From a virus, in IMG/VR virus record IMGVR_UViG_3300046171_000007, positions 1-53,508 of that record: DNA of 53,508 nucleotides. One strand, written 5' to 3'. The translations under genes and the position numbers were made by a program. The first letter of the stretch is position 1, and each line of letters begins with the position of its first letter. The notes under the pieces were generated by a model that saw nothing but the letters and a program-made list of their open reading frames with translations, was not told where the DNA came from and ran no database searches. Shown piece by piece: positions 1 through 6,646 of this stretch.

Positions 1-184
1 CTTTGGCCTGTTGATACAGGACGTTCAACTCATCCTGATATTCTTCATACCTCGACCAGTCGTCATCTGTCAACAGGTCAATTTGTTTGTCGGTCAGCAG
101 GTGGTGCCAAGCGTACAGGTTGATGATGTCGCCATCCTCGTTTCGATCCAATTCCAGGAAATCTGACATTCGCATCATCATCAT
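1..184 (-). CDS. Small early protein, open at the window edge
   Basis: The reading frame starts at a run of ATG codons (184, 181, 178, 175; then 169) and has no stop before base 1. If base 1 is joined to base 53508, it continues for three codons (D, G, L) and ends in TGA at 53500-53498, overlapping the methyltransferase ATG at 53501. That gives a 64-residue acidic protein with no membrane segment and no family I recognise. Its own start overlaps the stop of the gene at 181-546, the same ATGA coupling used throughout this arm. It is the fourth gene of the leftward early unit. Confidence 0.75.
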   Translation of the reverse strand, partial: MMMMRMSDFLELDRNEDGDIINLYAWHHLLTDKQIDLLTDDDWSRYEEYQDELNVLYQQAK

Positions 185-546
185 GCTACATCCTTTCCAA
201 ACCAACGCTTCGCTGTCATGTCATTGATGACATACTTGGTGCCGGTGTTCATGTCTTGCACGATCCACGGGTTCTTTCTGGCGCGTGTCTTGTAACCTAC
301 CAGCGTGAAGGCTTTACCCTGCTGGTCTGCAATCTTGCTGGTATCCAGCCCATCAATTCGGGCGAATGTTTCGAGGTCGCGTTCTTCTTTAGACGATGCC
401 CCATCCTCTCGCACTTCGACCTTGAAGGTAACTTGTGCGTCATCGTAGCTGGCATTGCCTACGTGGATGCTGTACCCATCAATGCCGTGCTGCTCAAATA
501 CTTCATTCAGCTTGTTACGTAGTGCTTTCGCTGTTGCTCTATCCAT
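181..546 (-). CDS. Conserved small phage protein, unknown function
   Basis: This is a 121-residue soluble protein with no signal peptide. The N-terminal half is helical and charged; the C-terminal half has aromatic and basic residues (GYKTRARKNPW, KRWFGKDVA) and looks like a compact alpha/beta fold. I do not recognise a catalytic motif. It sits in the leftward early unit between a short basic protein and the gene crossing the coordinate junction, so a host-takeover or early DNA-metabolism role is possible but only inferred. Confidence 0.75.
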   Translation of the reverse strand: MDRATAKALRNKLNEVFEQHGIDGYSIHVGNASYDDAQVTFKVEVREDGASSKEERDLETFARIDGLDTSKIADQQGKAFTLVGYKTRARKNPWIVQDMNTGTKYVINDMTAKRWFGKDVA

Positions 547-549
547 GAC

Positions 550-684
550 CTAGCCCCCCATCTTCTGGCGTTGTTGTTTGTTCTGCCGCTGCTGCTTGCG
601 AATGGCAGCGACTGGCTTGCGATGTTTAGTCGATATCGCTTTGACCTTTACCGGCTTGCGATAGGTGAGAATTTTTTTCGACAT
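550..684 (-). CDS. Short, highly basic early protein
   Basis: The 44-residue product is very rich in Lys, Arg and Gln, ending in a QQRQNKQQRQKMGG-type tail, and suggests nucleic-acid binding. I chose the ATG at 684 because the conserved-looking part begins there; an ATG at 708 in the same frame is also possible. No family is recognised. It is the second gene of the early leftward unit and lies three bases from the next gene. Confidence 0.55.
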   Translation of the reverse strand: MSKKILTYRKPVKVKAISTKHRKPVAAIRKQQRQNKQQRQKMGG

Positions 685-788
685 CTTTCTTGTCCCTTTT
701 TCTGTCATACTTCTTCTTGTTCGGTATGACACTTGCCCTGCGTCGGGACAAGGCAAGTGCCTTTGCTACCGGATTGACTGGCGTAACC

Positions 789-971
789 TTACGCACGTTT
801 CACAAACTGACCCGACGCCTTGTCACGTGACACCGACAGGTAGCCTTTGTTGTTCGAGAACGTACCCTTCTGCTTGTAGCGTCCGGTGGTGCGGCGGAAT
901 TGCAAGTTCTCGGCACCTACTGGGTTGCGAATGATACCGGCGACGTTCTTCTGAAACACTGTCTTTTCCAT
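789..971 (-). CDS. First gene of the leftward early unit, small basic protein
   Basis: The 60-residue basic protein starts at the ATG at 971, preceded by an AAAGGA ribosome-binding site. It has no membrane segment and no motif I know; the middle contains a run of Arg, Thr and Lys residues. Nothing coding lies upstream for about 500 bases, so it is the first gene of the roughly 16.6 kb leftward early operon that crosses the coordinate junction. Confidence 0.65.
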   Translation of the reverse strand: MEKTVFQKNVAGIIRNPVGAENLQFRRTTGRYKQKGTFSNNKGYLSVSRDKASGQFVKRA

Positions 972-1003
972 GATATGTAGTCCTTTCATATTGGTTTCGA
1001 TAC

Positions 1004-1036
1004 CTAGTCATTAGACTAGTCTGGTCATGGGGTCAA
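1004..1036 (-). promoter_or_regulatory. Candidate leftward early promoter with overlapping inverted repeat
   Basis: On the minus strand a TTGACC hexamer (1036-1031) stands 17 bases before TAATGA (1013-1008), about 40 bases upstream of the first early gene. The -10 match is poor. The inverted repeat CTAGTC-ATTA-GACTAG (1004-1019) and the palindrome AGACTAGTCT (1013-1022) overlap the -10 side, as an operator would. The position is right for the early promoter; the exact hexamers are uncertain. Confidence 0.35.
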
Positions 1037-1156
1037 CCCCCTATTTGCATCTACTTGGCAACGCCCCGCTGGCATCGGTTATCTAGCATCTGGCCCCATT
1101 GTGATGCCCACTAAATAGGCTTTCCTGTTAGGCCGTCGGCTTTGTTCTGCCTTTCG

Positions 1157-1192
1157 ATGTTGTCAGTATCCCCCCACAATGTGGCAAGAATA
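1157..1192 (-). repeat. 36-bp leftward element, copy B
   Basis: Read on the minus strand, the element is TATTCTTGCCACATTG, then seven variable bases, then ATACTGACAACAT. A second copy with the same spacing and orientation lies at 3022-3057. The first block is identical in both copies and the second differs at two of 13 positions. Both copies are upstream of leftward genes, so a promoter or operator is the natural reading. It does not match a plain TTGACA/TATAAT promoter. Confidence 0.6.
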
Positions 1193-1203
1193 AGGCACAA
1201 TAA

Positions 1204-1440
1204 ACTTTTTTGCGTCGGAAATTTGACACCACCCACCCCTCACCCGTCAATAATTTGACGCCAGGAACCAGGTGTTTTAACACGCTAAAACATTTAGCCC
1301 ACCCACCATGTGTTAAGCCCACCTAATAAAGTTAGCCATGCCTAACATTCTTTGCCCCACCATATAAAATTAGCTGCCCCACCCAATGTTAGCCATGCCT
1401 AACACCGTCAATATTTTGACACCAGGAACCAGGGATTTTG
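1204..1440. repeat. Gene-free control region with repeated palindromes
   Basis: I find no convincing gene between 972 and 1486. Within it two roughly 30-bp direct repeats (1242-1272 and 1404-1434) each contain a perfect inverted repeat: GTCAA-TAAT-TTGAC at 1246-1259 and GTCAA-TATT-TTGAC at 1407-1420, followed in both by CCAGGAACCAGG. A second pair, GTTAGCCATGCCTAACA, occurs at 1331-1347 and 1388-1404 and has GTTAG/CTAAC arms. Such arrays are typical of repressor operators, recombinase sites or replication origins; which applies here is not shown. Confidence 0.6.
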
Positions 1441-1481
1441 AAAAATAAAAAAGGCCAGCCGGTGCGATACCGGCCAGCCCC
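1441..1481 (-). terminator. Rho-independent terminator of the short leftward unit
   Basis: On the minus strand, a stem of about 12 bp with a GCCGGT/ACCGGC core and a five-base loop (1464-1468) is followed at once by TTTTTTATTTTT (1452-1441). It lies six bases past the stop of the 50-residue gene at 1487-1639. It therefore closes the 2997-1487 unit and separates it from the early unit starting near 1030. Confidence 0.85.
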
Positions 1482-1486
1482 ACCAT

Positions 1487-1639
1487 TTAGGCCCGACTGA
1501 ATTTCCCGTCGGTGTAATAGTCCATCATGCGTCTCACATGGTCGGCATCCATTGTGGCAAGCGATGTCGCCACATATCGGGCATCGTCCCGTGATAGATG
1601 CTGGCGCAATTCACGATAGAGTTTTTGTGCTTTTGTCAT
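1487..1639 (-). CDS. Small conserved-looking protein, unknown function
   Basis: The 50-residue ORF starts at ATG 1639 with GAGGG about seven bases upstream and stops three bases after the TAG of the preceding gene begins. The sequence is helical and charged, with an RELRQHLSRDDARYV stretch and an MMDYYTDGKFSRA end. It is the last gene of the short leftward unit, directly before the terminator. No family is recognised. Confidence 0.65.
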   Translation of the reverse strand: MTKAQKLYRELRQHLSRDDARYVATSLATMDADHVRRMMDYYTDGKFSRA

Positions 1640-1641
1640 GT

Positions 1642-1964
1642 CTATGCCCTCTCAATGGTGATGGTATCGTCTCCAAACGTCGCCATGTAATGGCTGGCAC
1701 CGTCCAGAAAATTCAGACACATAGCGGCCATTCAAATCGACAATGGGACGCGCTGGCGTTCCGGCAATCTTGCCCTTTGCCTTTGTCGGTGTCACGTACG
1801 TCTGCAAACTGTAGCGTCAATGCTGGCGCGTTACTGCCAATAGGTGCCACCATTACGCGCCTAAACCGTCGGCCATGTATAAAGCCATTGGCTTTCAATA
1901 TGTCGCCCTCTATCCATATACGGGCATTGCCGCGATTGAATGCTGTCTTGAATGTCTTTTGCAT
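1642..1964 (-). CDS. Conserved protein of unknown function, frame broken twice
   Basis: Translation from ATG 1964 (AAAAGGA upstream) runs intact to about 1778 and then needs two one-base removals, one in the GGG near 1771-1778 and one in the TTTT near 1708-1711. With both, a single frame of about 106 residues reaches TAG at 1642-1644, and the length fits exactly. The repaired C-terminus contains PIVDLNGRYVSEFLDGASH and then a beta-rich ATFGDDTITI end. It resembles a small family I associate with proteobacterial plasmids and prophages, but I cannot confirm that. Function unknown. Confidence 0.6.
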
Positions 1965-2054
1965 GGTCATATCCTTTTCATGCTGTTGCTAGGCCGTTAT
2001 TGGCTAAAGAATAGTGACATGGCGACAACACGCGCCGCCATGCCATGGGTTAGG

Positions 2055-2785
2055 TTAGGCCGTGAAATTATTCTTTCCGGCACCATGCGCGGGAATGGCT
2101 ATAGACTTTGGCGGCAATGCTACTGCCAGCACAAAGCTTGCAAGCTTGGCATTGAACGCGCTGTCCGGCCTCTTTACTGGCGGGGCATAGTATCTCTTTC
2201 CCGCGAATGATATCGGAAACATTAGCGACAACCCGAAATGTTCTTTCACCATTGCGCCAAGCTTCCCGCGCCTCTTGTTCTGTATCTGCAGAACGCATAA
2301 CCATGTCGGGCCTATAATCCGCGCCAGTCACGCCGGATTGGTGGCTATATCCTGTCCAACCGTCGGCATTCTTTAGCAAGGCTTTCCCATATATAGGACG
2401 GGACAGCCGACGGATCGCCATAGGTGCCTAGTCGCACCATACGTCCCGCGCCAAGCTTGGCGATAGCGTCATCGCCTATCGCGGTATCGTATATGCCGCG
2501 CTGATATGATTTCCAGACAATCAAAACGCCTTGTGCGATATTGACATAACATGACCGATTTTCGGCAAGCTTTCTATTCGGATCATTCGTCGGCGTTCCG
2601 CGATGCCGACAGTCGCCACAAATCGAATAATCCGCGCCAGTCTTGTTTGCATCGCGCGGATCAATGTCGCGGCATAGGATATATGTCTGTACCATGTCGC
2701 CAGTCTTGGCATTGCCAGATTTGCGAATGGCAATTGCGATGATAGGCGTTCCGTCTAACAGTGATGGGCCGTTGTAAATAATCAT
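2055..2785 (-). CDS. Cysteine-rich conserved protein, frame broken twice
   Basis: The start is ATG 2785, with AAAGGAAAG upstream. Two extra bases, near 2369-2375 and near 2102-2110, break the frame; removing them gives 242 residues ending at TAA 2055-2057. The N-terminal half carries C56xxC59-HRG and a third Cys at 79 (RSCYVN). The C-terminal half carries a second cluster, CPASKEAGQRVQCQACKLC. This pattern suggests a metal-binding (zinc or iron-sulfur) protein. I associate it with a conserved family of unknown function from plasmids and prophages. It is the largest gene of the short leftward unit. Confidence 0.7.
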
Positions 2786-2801
2786 GGTTTGCTTTCCTTT
2801 C

Positions 2802-2997
2802 CTATTCGGTGATTGCTTCAAACGTAAAGAGATAACCGGCAATGGCTATCATTTCAAATTCTGCCATGCAAAAGACATATAGAACGTCATCTAGATCGGC
2901 ATCGGCTGGCGCATAGATATGTAAATCATATGCATCGGAATAGGCCATGTATTCCGTCCAACCCATGGCGCGGCATTCAATGGCATTCGTTGGCCAT
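2802..2997 (-). CDS. Small acidic protein, frame broken once near its start
   Basis: From ATG 2997 (AAAGGA upstream) the frame stops after six codons. Removing one base near 2977-2985 gives one frame of 64 residues to TAG 2802-2804, beginning MANECIECRAMGW, with a CxxC pair and an acidic, aromatic body. If the break is real, an internal ATG at 2976 would give a 57-residue protein. It is the first gene of the short leftward unit, about 25 bases downstream of the 36-bp element at 3022-3057. Function unknown. Confidence 0.6.
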
Positions 2998-3021
2998 GGG
3001 TCCTTTCATATGCGCGTGAAT

Positions 3022-3057
3022 ATTTTGTCTGTATGTCCTAGCAATGTGGCAAGAATA
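3022..3057 (-). repeat. 36-bp leftward element, copy A
   Basis: This is the same element as at 1157-1192: minus-strand TATTCTTGCCACATTG, seven variable bases, then ATACAGACAAAAT. Its distal edge lies 25 bases before the ATG of the first gene of the short leftward unit, a normal promoter distance. Read in the plus direction it has GG-N10-GC spacing like a sigma-54 promoter, but the TTGC block is missing and no rightward gene follows, so I favour the leftward reading. Confidence 0.6.
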
Positions 3058-3073
3058 GGGCAAGCATTATTTT

Positions 3074-3340
3074 TTAGGGGATATAGTGCTGCATTTCATG
3101 CATCGCCGGTCTGTTTTCATGTGTTAAAACATAAACACGCCATTCGGTGGCGTCGGATATGGCGTCAATTCATAGCATATGCCATTGACCATAACCTAAA
3201 AAGTCCAGGCATTTCAATAGTTTAGCAGCTTTCGATCCATCGCTTGCGTCACGGGCTGGCGCGAATGAAACAAAAGGTGTCGCAATCGGGCGTAATCCGC
3301 GCGGATCAAGGTGGGCAGGCGGGGGCCACGGTGGGGGTAT
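3074..3340 (-). pseudogene. Possible gene remnant interrupted by an in-frame TGA
   Basis: On the minus strand one frame reads coding-like sequence (ARDASDGSKAAKLL, FLGYGQWHML), meets TGA at 3172-3170, and continues in the same frame as IDAISDATEWRVYVLTHE to TAA 3076-3074. Amino-acid texture is good on both sides of the stop, and there is no clear start codon with a ribosome site. It could be a decayed gene, a sequence error, or chance. Apart from this, 2998-3470 holds no gene I can support. Confidence 0.3.
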
Positions 3341-3470
3341 ACGTACGTATATATGGTGAAATACACAGATTGGGAAAATTGAATGGTAACCACTGCGGCA
3401 ACTCATAACCATCTTATGCACAAGTACTGCACAATGTGCCTAAAAAATAGGCAACTCCTTGCTCACGATA

Positions 3471-3489
3471 TGTTACATATATTGTAACA
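3471..3489. promoter_or_regulatory. 19-bp palindrome upstream of the rightward promoter
   Basis: TGTTACA-TATAT-TGTAACA is a perfect inverted repeat with 7-bp arms. It ends 23 bases before the -35 hexamer at 3513. The spacing fits an activator or a repressor acting on the rightward promoter. The binding protein is unknown. Confidence 0.55.
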
Positions 3490-3512
3490 ATCAGTAACAG
3501 TACATTTTGTTC

Positions 3513-3541
3513 TTGACAGTGTTTTTACGGTATGGTATAAC
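3513..3541 (+). promoter_or_regulatory. Strong sigma-70-type promoter for the rightward unit
   Basis: TTGACA (3513-3518), a 17-base spacer and TATAAC (3536-3541) make a near-consensus housekeeping promoter. The first gene starts at 3735, so the transcript would carry a leader of about 190 bases. The promoter at 17763-17790, before the capsid gene, shares the same hexamers and the following TA, so both may belong to one class read by host RNA polymerase. Confidence 0.75.
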
Positions 3542-3613
3542 TAGTATATATAATGCTTCATTAGATGCTCTACATTAAATAAAAGAACATAGATGTAAAA
3601 ACATAGATGAAAT

Positions 3614-3688
3614 AAATTTGTTAAAGACATCTAATGCTACATCTAATATAAGCAAACTTGTTAAAAGCATTAAATGCTACATCTAATA
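3614..3688. repeat. Two 35-bp iteron-like direct repeats in an AT-rich leader
   Basis: The repeats occupy 3614-3648 and 3654-3688, match at 30 of 35 positions, and have a 40-bp period; each ends GCTACATCTAATA. The octamer CATCTAAT occurs at 3628, 3640 and 3680, and its complement ATTAGATG is at 3560-3567, so the leader RNA could fold in alternative ways. The region is AT-rich and noncoding. A replication origin and a regulatory leader are both possible. Confidence 0.6.
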
Positions 3689-3734
3689 CCCCCCTATGGA
3701 CTAAATCTCGTATTTTCAAAAAAAGTAGTTGACA

Positions 3735-3983
3735 ATGGCGAAGAAATCTGTAAAACTATATACAGACAACGTATTGGAGGCATTTTATGATGCCATCAAG
3801 AATAACACATTAGATAAATTACACATACCTCATAGCGATGTATTTTTTGTACGTAAGGCAGTAGAAGCACATTATGGCCGCCCTTTCACATTAGAACACG
3901 TAGAGTGGGCTATGCGCATGGAAGGATGGACAGACGATGTTGACAGCAATGGTACTGGTATGCAGCCTCGTGACAGAGAATGA
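3735..3983 (+). CDS. First gene of the rightward unit, small protein
   Basis: The product has 82 residues from ATG 3735; a TTG two codons upstream (3729) is in frame but less likely. It is soluble and helix-rich, with the stretch VRKAVEAHYGRPFTLEHVEWAM, which could fit a small DNA-binding helix pair, though I see no definite helix-turn-helix. The 3' end overlaps the next gene by 47 bases. Function unknown. Confidence 0.65.
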   Translation: MAKKSVKLYTDNVLEAFYDAIKNNTLDKLHIPHSDVFFVRKAVEAHYGRPFTLEHVEWAMRMEGWTDDVDSNGTGMQPRDRE

Positions 3984-4143
3984 CTGTATGTTGTTCACTG
4001 ACAATCGTGGGCCGTATGATACTGAAGAAAAATGTTTAGCCCGTGTTGAAGAGATGATTACGGATATCACTCCAACACTTCCACCTGTGCCAGCACAGTT
4101 TAGGTACAAGTGCGAACAAGTGATTAAGGGAACTGCGACATGA
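3937..4143 (+). CDS. Small secreted or membrane-anchored protein
   Basis: The 68-residue product begins with a short hydrophobic segment, MLTAMVLVCSLV, then a polar region with three further cysteines, which suits export or lipid anchoring. Similar short proteins with a hydrophobic start are common at this place in marine podoviruses. The stop overlaps the next start (ATGA at 4140). Function unknown. Confidence 0.6.
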   Translation: MLTAMVLVCSLVTENDCMLFTDNRGPYDTEEKCLARVEEMITDITPTLPPVPAQFRYKCEQVIKGTAT

Positions 4144-4442
4144 GTGTCGAATATCGTGGCATTACATTCCCAGGATATAACAAACCGATTAAGTCAAACC
4201 GTGAAGGTAAGAAGATGATGGTTCTTGCCAAGGAGGGTGACAAGGTTAAGTTAATCCACTTTGGTGCTACAGGTTATGGTCACAATTACAGTGCTGCAGC
4301 GCGTAAGTCATTTCGTGCTAGGCACAAATGTGACACAGCGAATGACAAGATGACTGCTCGGTACTGGGCATGTCGTCATCTGTGGAAAGGGCCAAGTGGT
4401 AGCAAGAAGTCCAGCCCTAAGTCACGCAAAGGAAAATACTAA
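4140..4442 (+). CDS. DUF6321-like protein
   Basis: The 100-residue basic protein has the pattern of DUF6321 as I know it: an N-terminal FPGYNKP, then VLAKEGDKVKLIHFG, then RKSFRARH and ARYWACRHLW, with a Lys/Ser-rich tail. The family is common in marine phages and its role is unknown. It is coupled to its neighbours by overlapping stop and start codons on both sides. Confidence 0.75.
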   Translation: MSVEYRGITFPGYNKPIKSNREGKKMMVLAKEGDKVKLIHFGATGYGHNYSAAARKSFRARHKCDTANDKMTARYWACRHLWKGPSGSKKSSPKSRKGKY

Positions 4443-4693
4443 TGGCTAAGAAGAATAAAAAGAATGACGACGTAATGGTTGTCTCAATTGGTGTAGGCAC
4501 TATGCCAGCAAAGAAGCTGAAAGAAAAGATGAAGAAGGCTGAGATGGCAATGGGTGGTATGGCTAATGGTAAGAAGCATATGTATTCTGCTGGTGGCAAT
4601 GTTACTGACAAGCTGCCAAACAAAGGCTTGCAAAGGCTGGCATCTACAACCAAAGGACGGGAAGCTGTACGTAACATGGGCTTTGATGTCTAG
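4442..4693 (+). CDS. Small basic protein, unknown function
   Basis: The 83-residue product is Lys- and Met-rich, with a KKLKEKMKKAEMAMGG segment and a Gly-rich middle. It has no transmembrane helix and no known motif. It follows the DUF6321 gene with a one-base stop/start overlap and is probably a virion or packaging-associated accessory protein, by position only. Confidence 0.6.
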   Translation: MAKKNKKNDDVMVVSIGVGTMPAKKLKEKMKKAEMAMGGMANGKKHMYSAGGNVTDKLPNKGLQRLASTTKGREAVRNMGFDV

Positions 4694-4695
4694 TA

Positions 4696-5265
4696 GTGCA
4701 TCCTGTAGAGCAAGACATACGTAATTGGTCTGCCAATTTTCTTGAAGTACCGAATGCCAAGTTAAATGGCTTACCCCCATGCCCCTATGCAAAACAGGCA
4801 TGGCTAGAAGATAAAGTAACATTCAGTATCAACACTGGGCTGGACGGACTTGTAGAGGAAGTGCAGCAGTTTGAGTCCCACGACTCTGACATAGTTGTGT
4901 GGGCTAGTGAGTACTTACCTGTCATGGAATACTTGGATGGCTTCTGTGACGGCATAAATGAAGCACTGTCTGTGTCAGGGATTGACTTACACCTGATGCA
5001 GTTTCACCCAGACTACGGCGCAGATGAAGCCGGTCTGGACTTTTTGTTACAGCAAGGGGTAAGTGACCCTGACCTAGAATACTGCATGGTCTTTGTGCAG
5101 AAGCTGTCGCTACTGGATGATGCGGCATTAAGTCTGGAGAAGTCTGACTATTACACGAACTTCCCGACCGATACATATGAAGCCTTAGTGCTTGACAGAC
5201 GGAGATTACGAAATGGTAATGAAGAAAAAGATGCGTGGCGGCGGCATGATGAAGACAGCAGCTAA
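4696..5265 (+). CDS. DUF1415-like protein
   Basis: The 189-residue product starts at GTG 4696, two bases after the previous stop. Two landmarks match DUF1415 as I know it: an early CPYAKQAW and a later FHPDY, separated by a helix-rich middle with acidic clusters. DUF1415 members are bacterial proteins of unknown function, so this may be a host-derived metabolic gene. The C-terminal 17 codons overlap the next gene in another frame. Confidence 0.6.
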   Translation: MHPVEQDIRNWSANFLEVPNAKLNGLPPCPYAKQAWLEDKVTFSINTGLDGLVEEVQQFESHDSDIVVWASEYLPVMEYLDGFCDGINEALSVSGIDLHLMQFHPDYGADEAGLDFLLQQGVSDPDLEYCMVFVQKLSLLDDAALSLEKSDYYTNFPTDTYEALVLDRRRLRNGNEEKDAWRRHDEDSS

Positions 5266-5341
5266 AAAGAAAATGATGCGTGGCGGTGCAGTTGCCAAGA
5301 AGAAGATGATGCGCGGTGGCGTAGCTAAAAAGAAAAAGTAA
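5213..5341 (+). CDS. Tiny basic protein of KKMMRGG repeats
   Basis: The 42-residue product is almost entirely three imperfect copies of a K-K-(K)-M-M-R-G-G unit joined by short Ala/Val-Ala-Lys linkers. GGAG lies about nine bases before the ATG. It overlaps the end of the DUF1415-like gene and is followed directly by another tiny basic gene. The charge suggests binding of packaged DNA or of RNA; this is inference. Confidence 0.65.
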   Translation: MVMKKKMRGGGMMKTAAKKKMMRGGAVAKKKMMRGGVAKKKK

Positions 5342-5452
5342 ATGGCCAAGCAATACGCAAACAGCTTTATGAAAAAGAAGCGTATTCGTAGACCCGGAGT
5401 TCATAAGAAAAATGCGAACAAGCGTAACAAACCTAAAACGTACTTCGGTTAA
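5342..5452 (+). CDS. Tiny basic protein
   Basis: The 36-residue product begins at the ATG placed right after the previous TAA (TAAATG). It is rich in Lys, Arg and Asn, with FMKKKRIRRPGVHKKNANK in the middle and an aromatic end. I believe very similar tiny proteins recur in marine podoviruses at this position. Function unknown; nucleic-acid or virion association is plausible from its charge. Confidence 0.65.
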   Translation: MAKQYANSFMKKKRIRRPGVHKKNANKRNKPKTYFG

Positions 5453-5477
5453 GTACTTCGGTTGGGGTTTGCTCTAT

Positions 5478-5555
5478 ATGGGCAAGCCTTTTACCGCTGT
5501 TGGCAACTGGTTCTGGAAACGGCACCGTGCTGTACTGGATTGGAATAACAAGTGA
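5478..5555 (+). CDS. 25-residue peptide coupled to the next gene
   Basis: The ORF starts at ATG 5478 and its TGA overlaps the GTG start of the next gene (GTGA at 5552-5555). The peptide is Trp-rich, with NWFWKRHRAV and a DWNNK end. The ribosome site is weak. The exact coupling and the otherwise empty 100-base gap argue that it is translated. Confidence 0.5.
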   Translation: MGKPFTAVGNWFWKRHRAVLDWNNK

Positions 5556-6301
5556 GTATTACAAGCTACCCGCAACTGATTGGCATGGGAGGCGGTGTCG
5601 GATATTACCCGTACTTCGTGCAGGTTTCTCGTGGGCTAGTAGATGGCCATAAACGTATATTTAAGTTCGGTCACAATCCTCAAATACAAAACACAGAAGA
5701 AACAATCTGGGACGCTGGCGGCATCTATGCGTACCCATCTAGTGCCGTTGCAATGACGGTGACTAGCGGTGCAGCCGCAACAGACAACGGCGTACAGATT
5801 AACGTCGCCGGTTTAGACGCAAGCTACAATGAAGTCAACGAGACTGTAACACTGGCTGGTAGCGGGACGGCAACAACGACACAGACATTCCTGCGTGTTA
5901 ATCGCTGCTTTGTGGCAGGGTCTACTGCTCCCACCGATGACGTTACCATTTCGAATGGCGGCACTACGTATGCACAGATTACTAATGGTGAAAACCAAAC
6001 GCTGATGTCTCTGTGGACCGTACCGGCTGGTTATACAGCGTATCTGCTTGCGCTAGATGCAACAGCATTTACAGAACAGAATAATAAGGTTGCCACACTC
6101 CGCTACTTGACAAGAGAATTGAACGGCGTATTCAGAGTTAAAAACAAGTTTGATTTGTTTCAGGCAGCTTTCCATCAAAACTACATTACACCAGAACCAA
6201 TTTCAGAAAAGACAGATATTGAGTTCCGTGCTGTAGCTACAAGTTCTAATGCTAACCTTCATGTAGCTGCTTCGATGGACATCATTTACATAGAGAACTA
6301 A
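5552..6301 (+). CDS. Putative virion protein, beta-rich
   Basis: The 249-residue protein starts at GTG 5552. It is rich in Thr, Ala, Gly and Asn, with alternating hydrophobic beta strands, and lacks a signal peptide or transmembrane helix, as expected for a capsid-surface or tail-associated protein. The next gene is a smaller protein of the same character. I do not recognise a named family. Confidence 0.65.
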   Translation: MSITSYPQLIGMGGGVGYYPYFVQVSRGLVDGHKRIFKFGHNPQIQNTEETIWDAGGIYAYPSSAVAMTVTSGAAATDNGVQINVAGLDASYNEVNETVTLAGSGTATTTQTFLRVNRCFVAGSTAPTDDVTISNGGTTYAQITNGENQTLMSLWTVPAGYTAYLLALDATAFTEQNNKVATLRYLTRELNGVFRVKNKFDLFQAAFHQNYITPEPISEKTDIEFRAVATSSNANLHVAASMDIIYIEN

Positions 6302-6302
6302 G

Positions 6303-6641
6303 ATGGAAACAAAGAACCGCACGGTTGGTCTTTCATTAGGCACAAGCAATGCAGACATCTATACTGTTCCCTCTAATTATGAAGCAGAGGTTGACAGCAT
6401 TTTTGTAAGCAACGCCAGTTCATCTAATGTCACATTCAGCCTCGACTGGTACGACAGCCAAAACACAACCTTCTACACACTTGCCGAAACAGTCGAGTTG
6501 CTAGGCAATTCGATGCTTCAGATTAATGATGATCCTCTGTGGCTTTTCAAGGGTGACAAACTACGTGGCCTTGCCAGTACAAGTGGTGCAGTCACTGTCA
6601 CTGTAAAGCTAAAGGAATCATATTTGCCCCAAAGGAGTTAG
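6303..6641 (+). CDS. Putative small virion decoration protein
   Basis: The 112-residue beta-rich protein starts one base after the preceding stop. The pattern of strands (VDSIFVSNASSSNVTFSLDW) and the C-terminal VTVTVKL are what one sees in immunoglobulin-like or jelly-roll decoration proteins, but no specific family can be named. It follows another putative virion gene. Confidence 0.6.
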   Translation: METKNRTVGLSLGTSNADIYTVPSNYEAEVDSIFVSNASSSNVTFSLDWYDSQNTTFYTLAETVELLGNSMLQINDDPLWLFKGDKLRGLASTSGAVTVTVKLKESYLPQRS

Positions 6642-6646
6642 AGGAG

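Noticed and set aside
3042-3065. Sigma-54 promoter (GG-N10-GC) on the plus strand
   Set aside because: The spacing fits but the TTGC block does not, and no rightward gene follows at either copy of the element.
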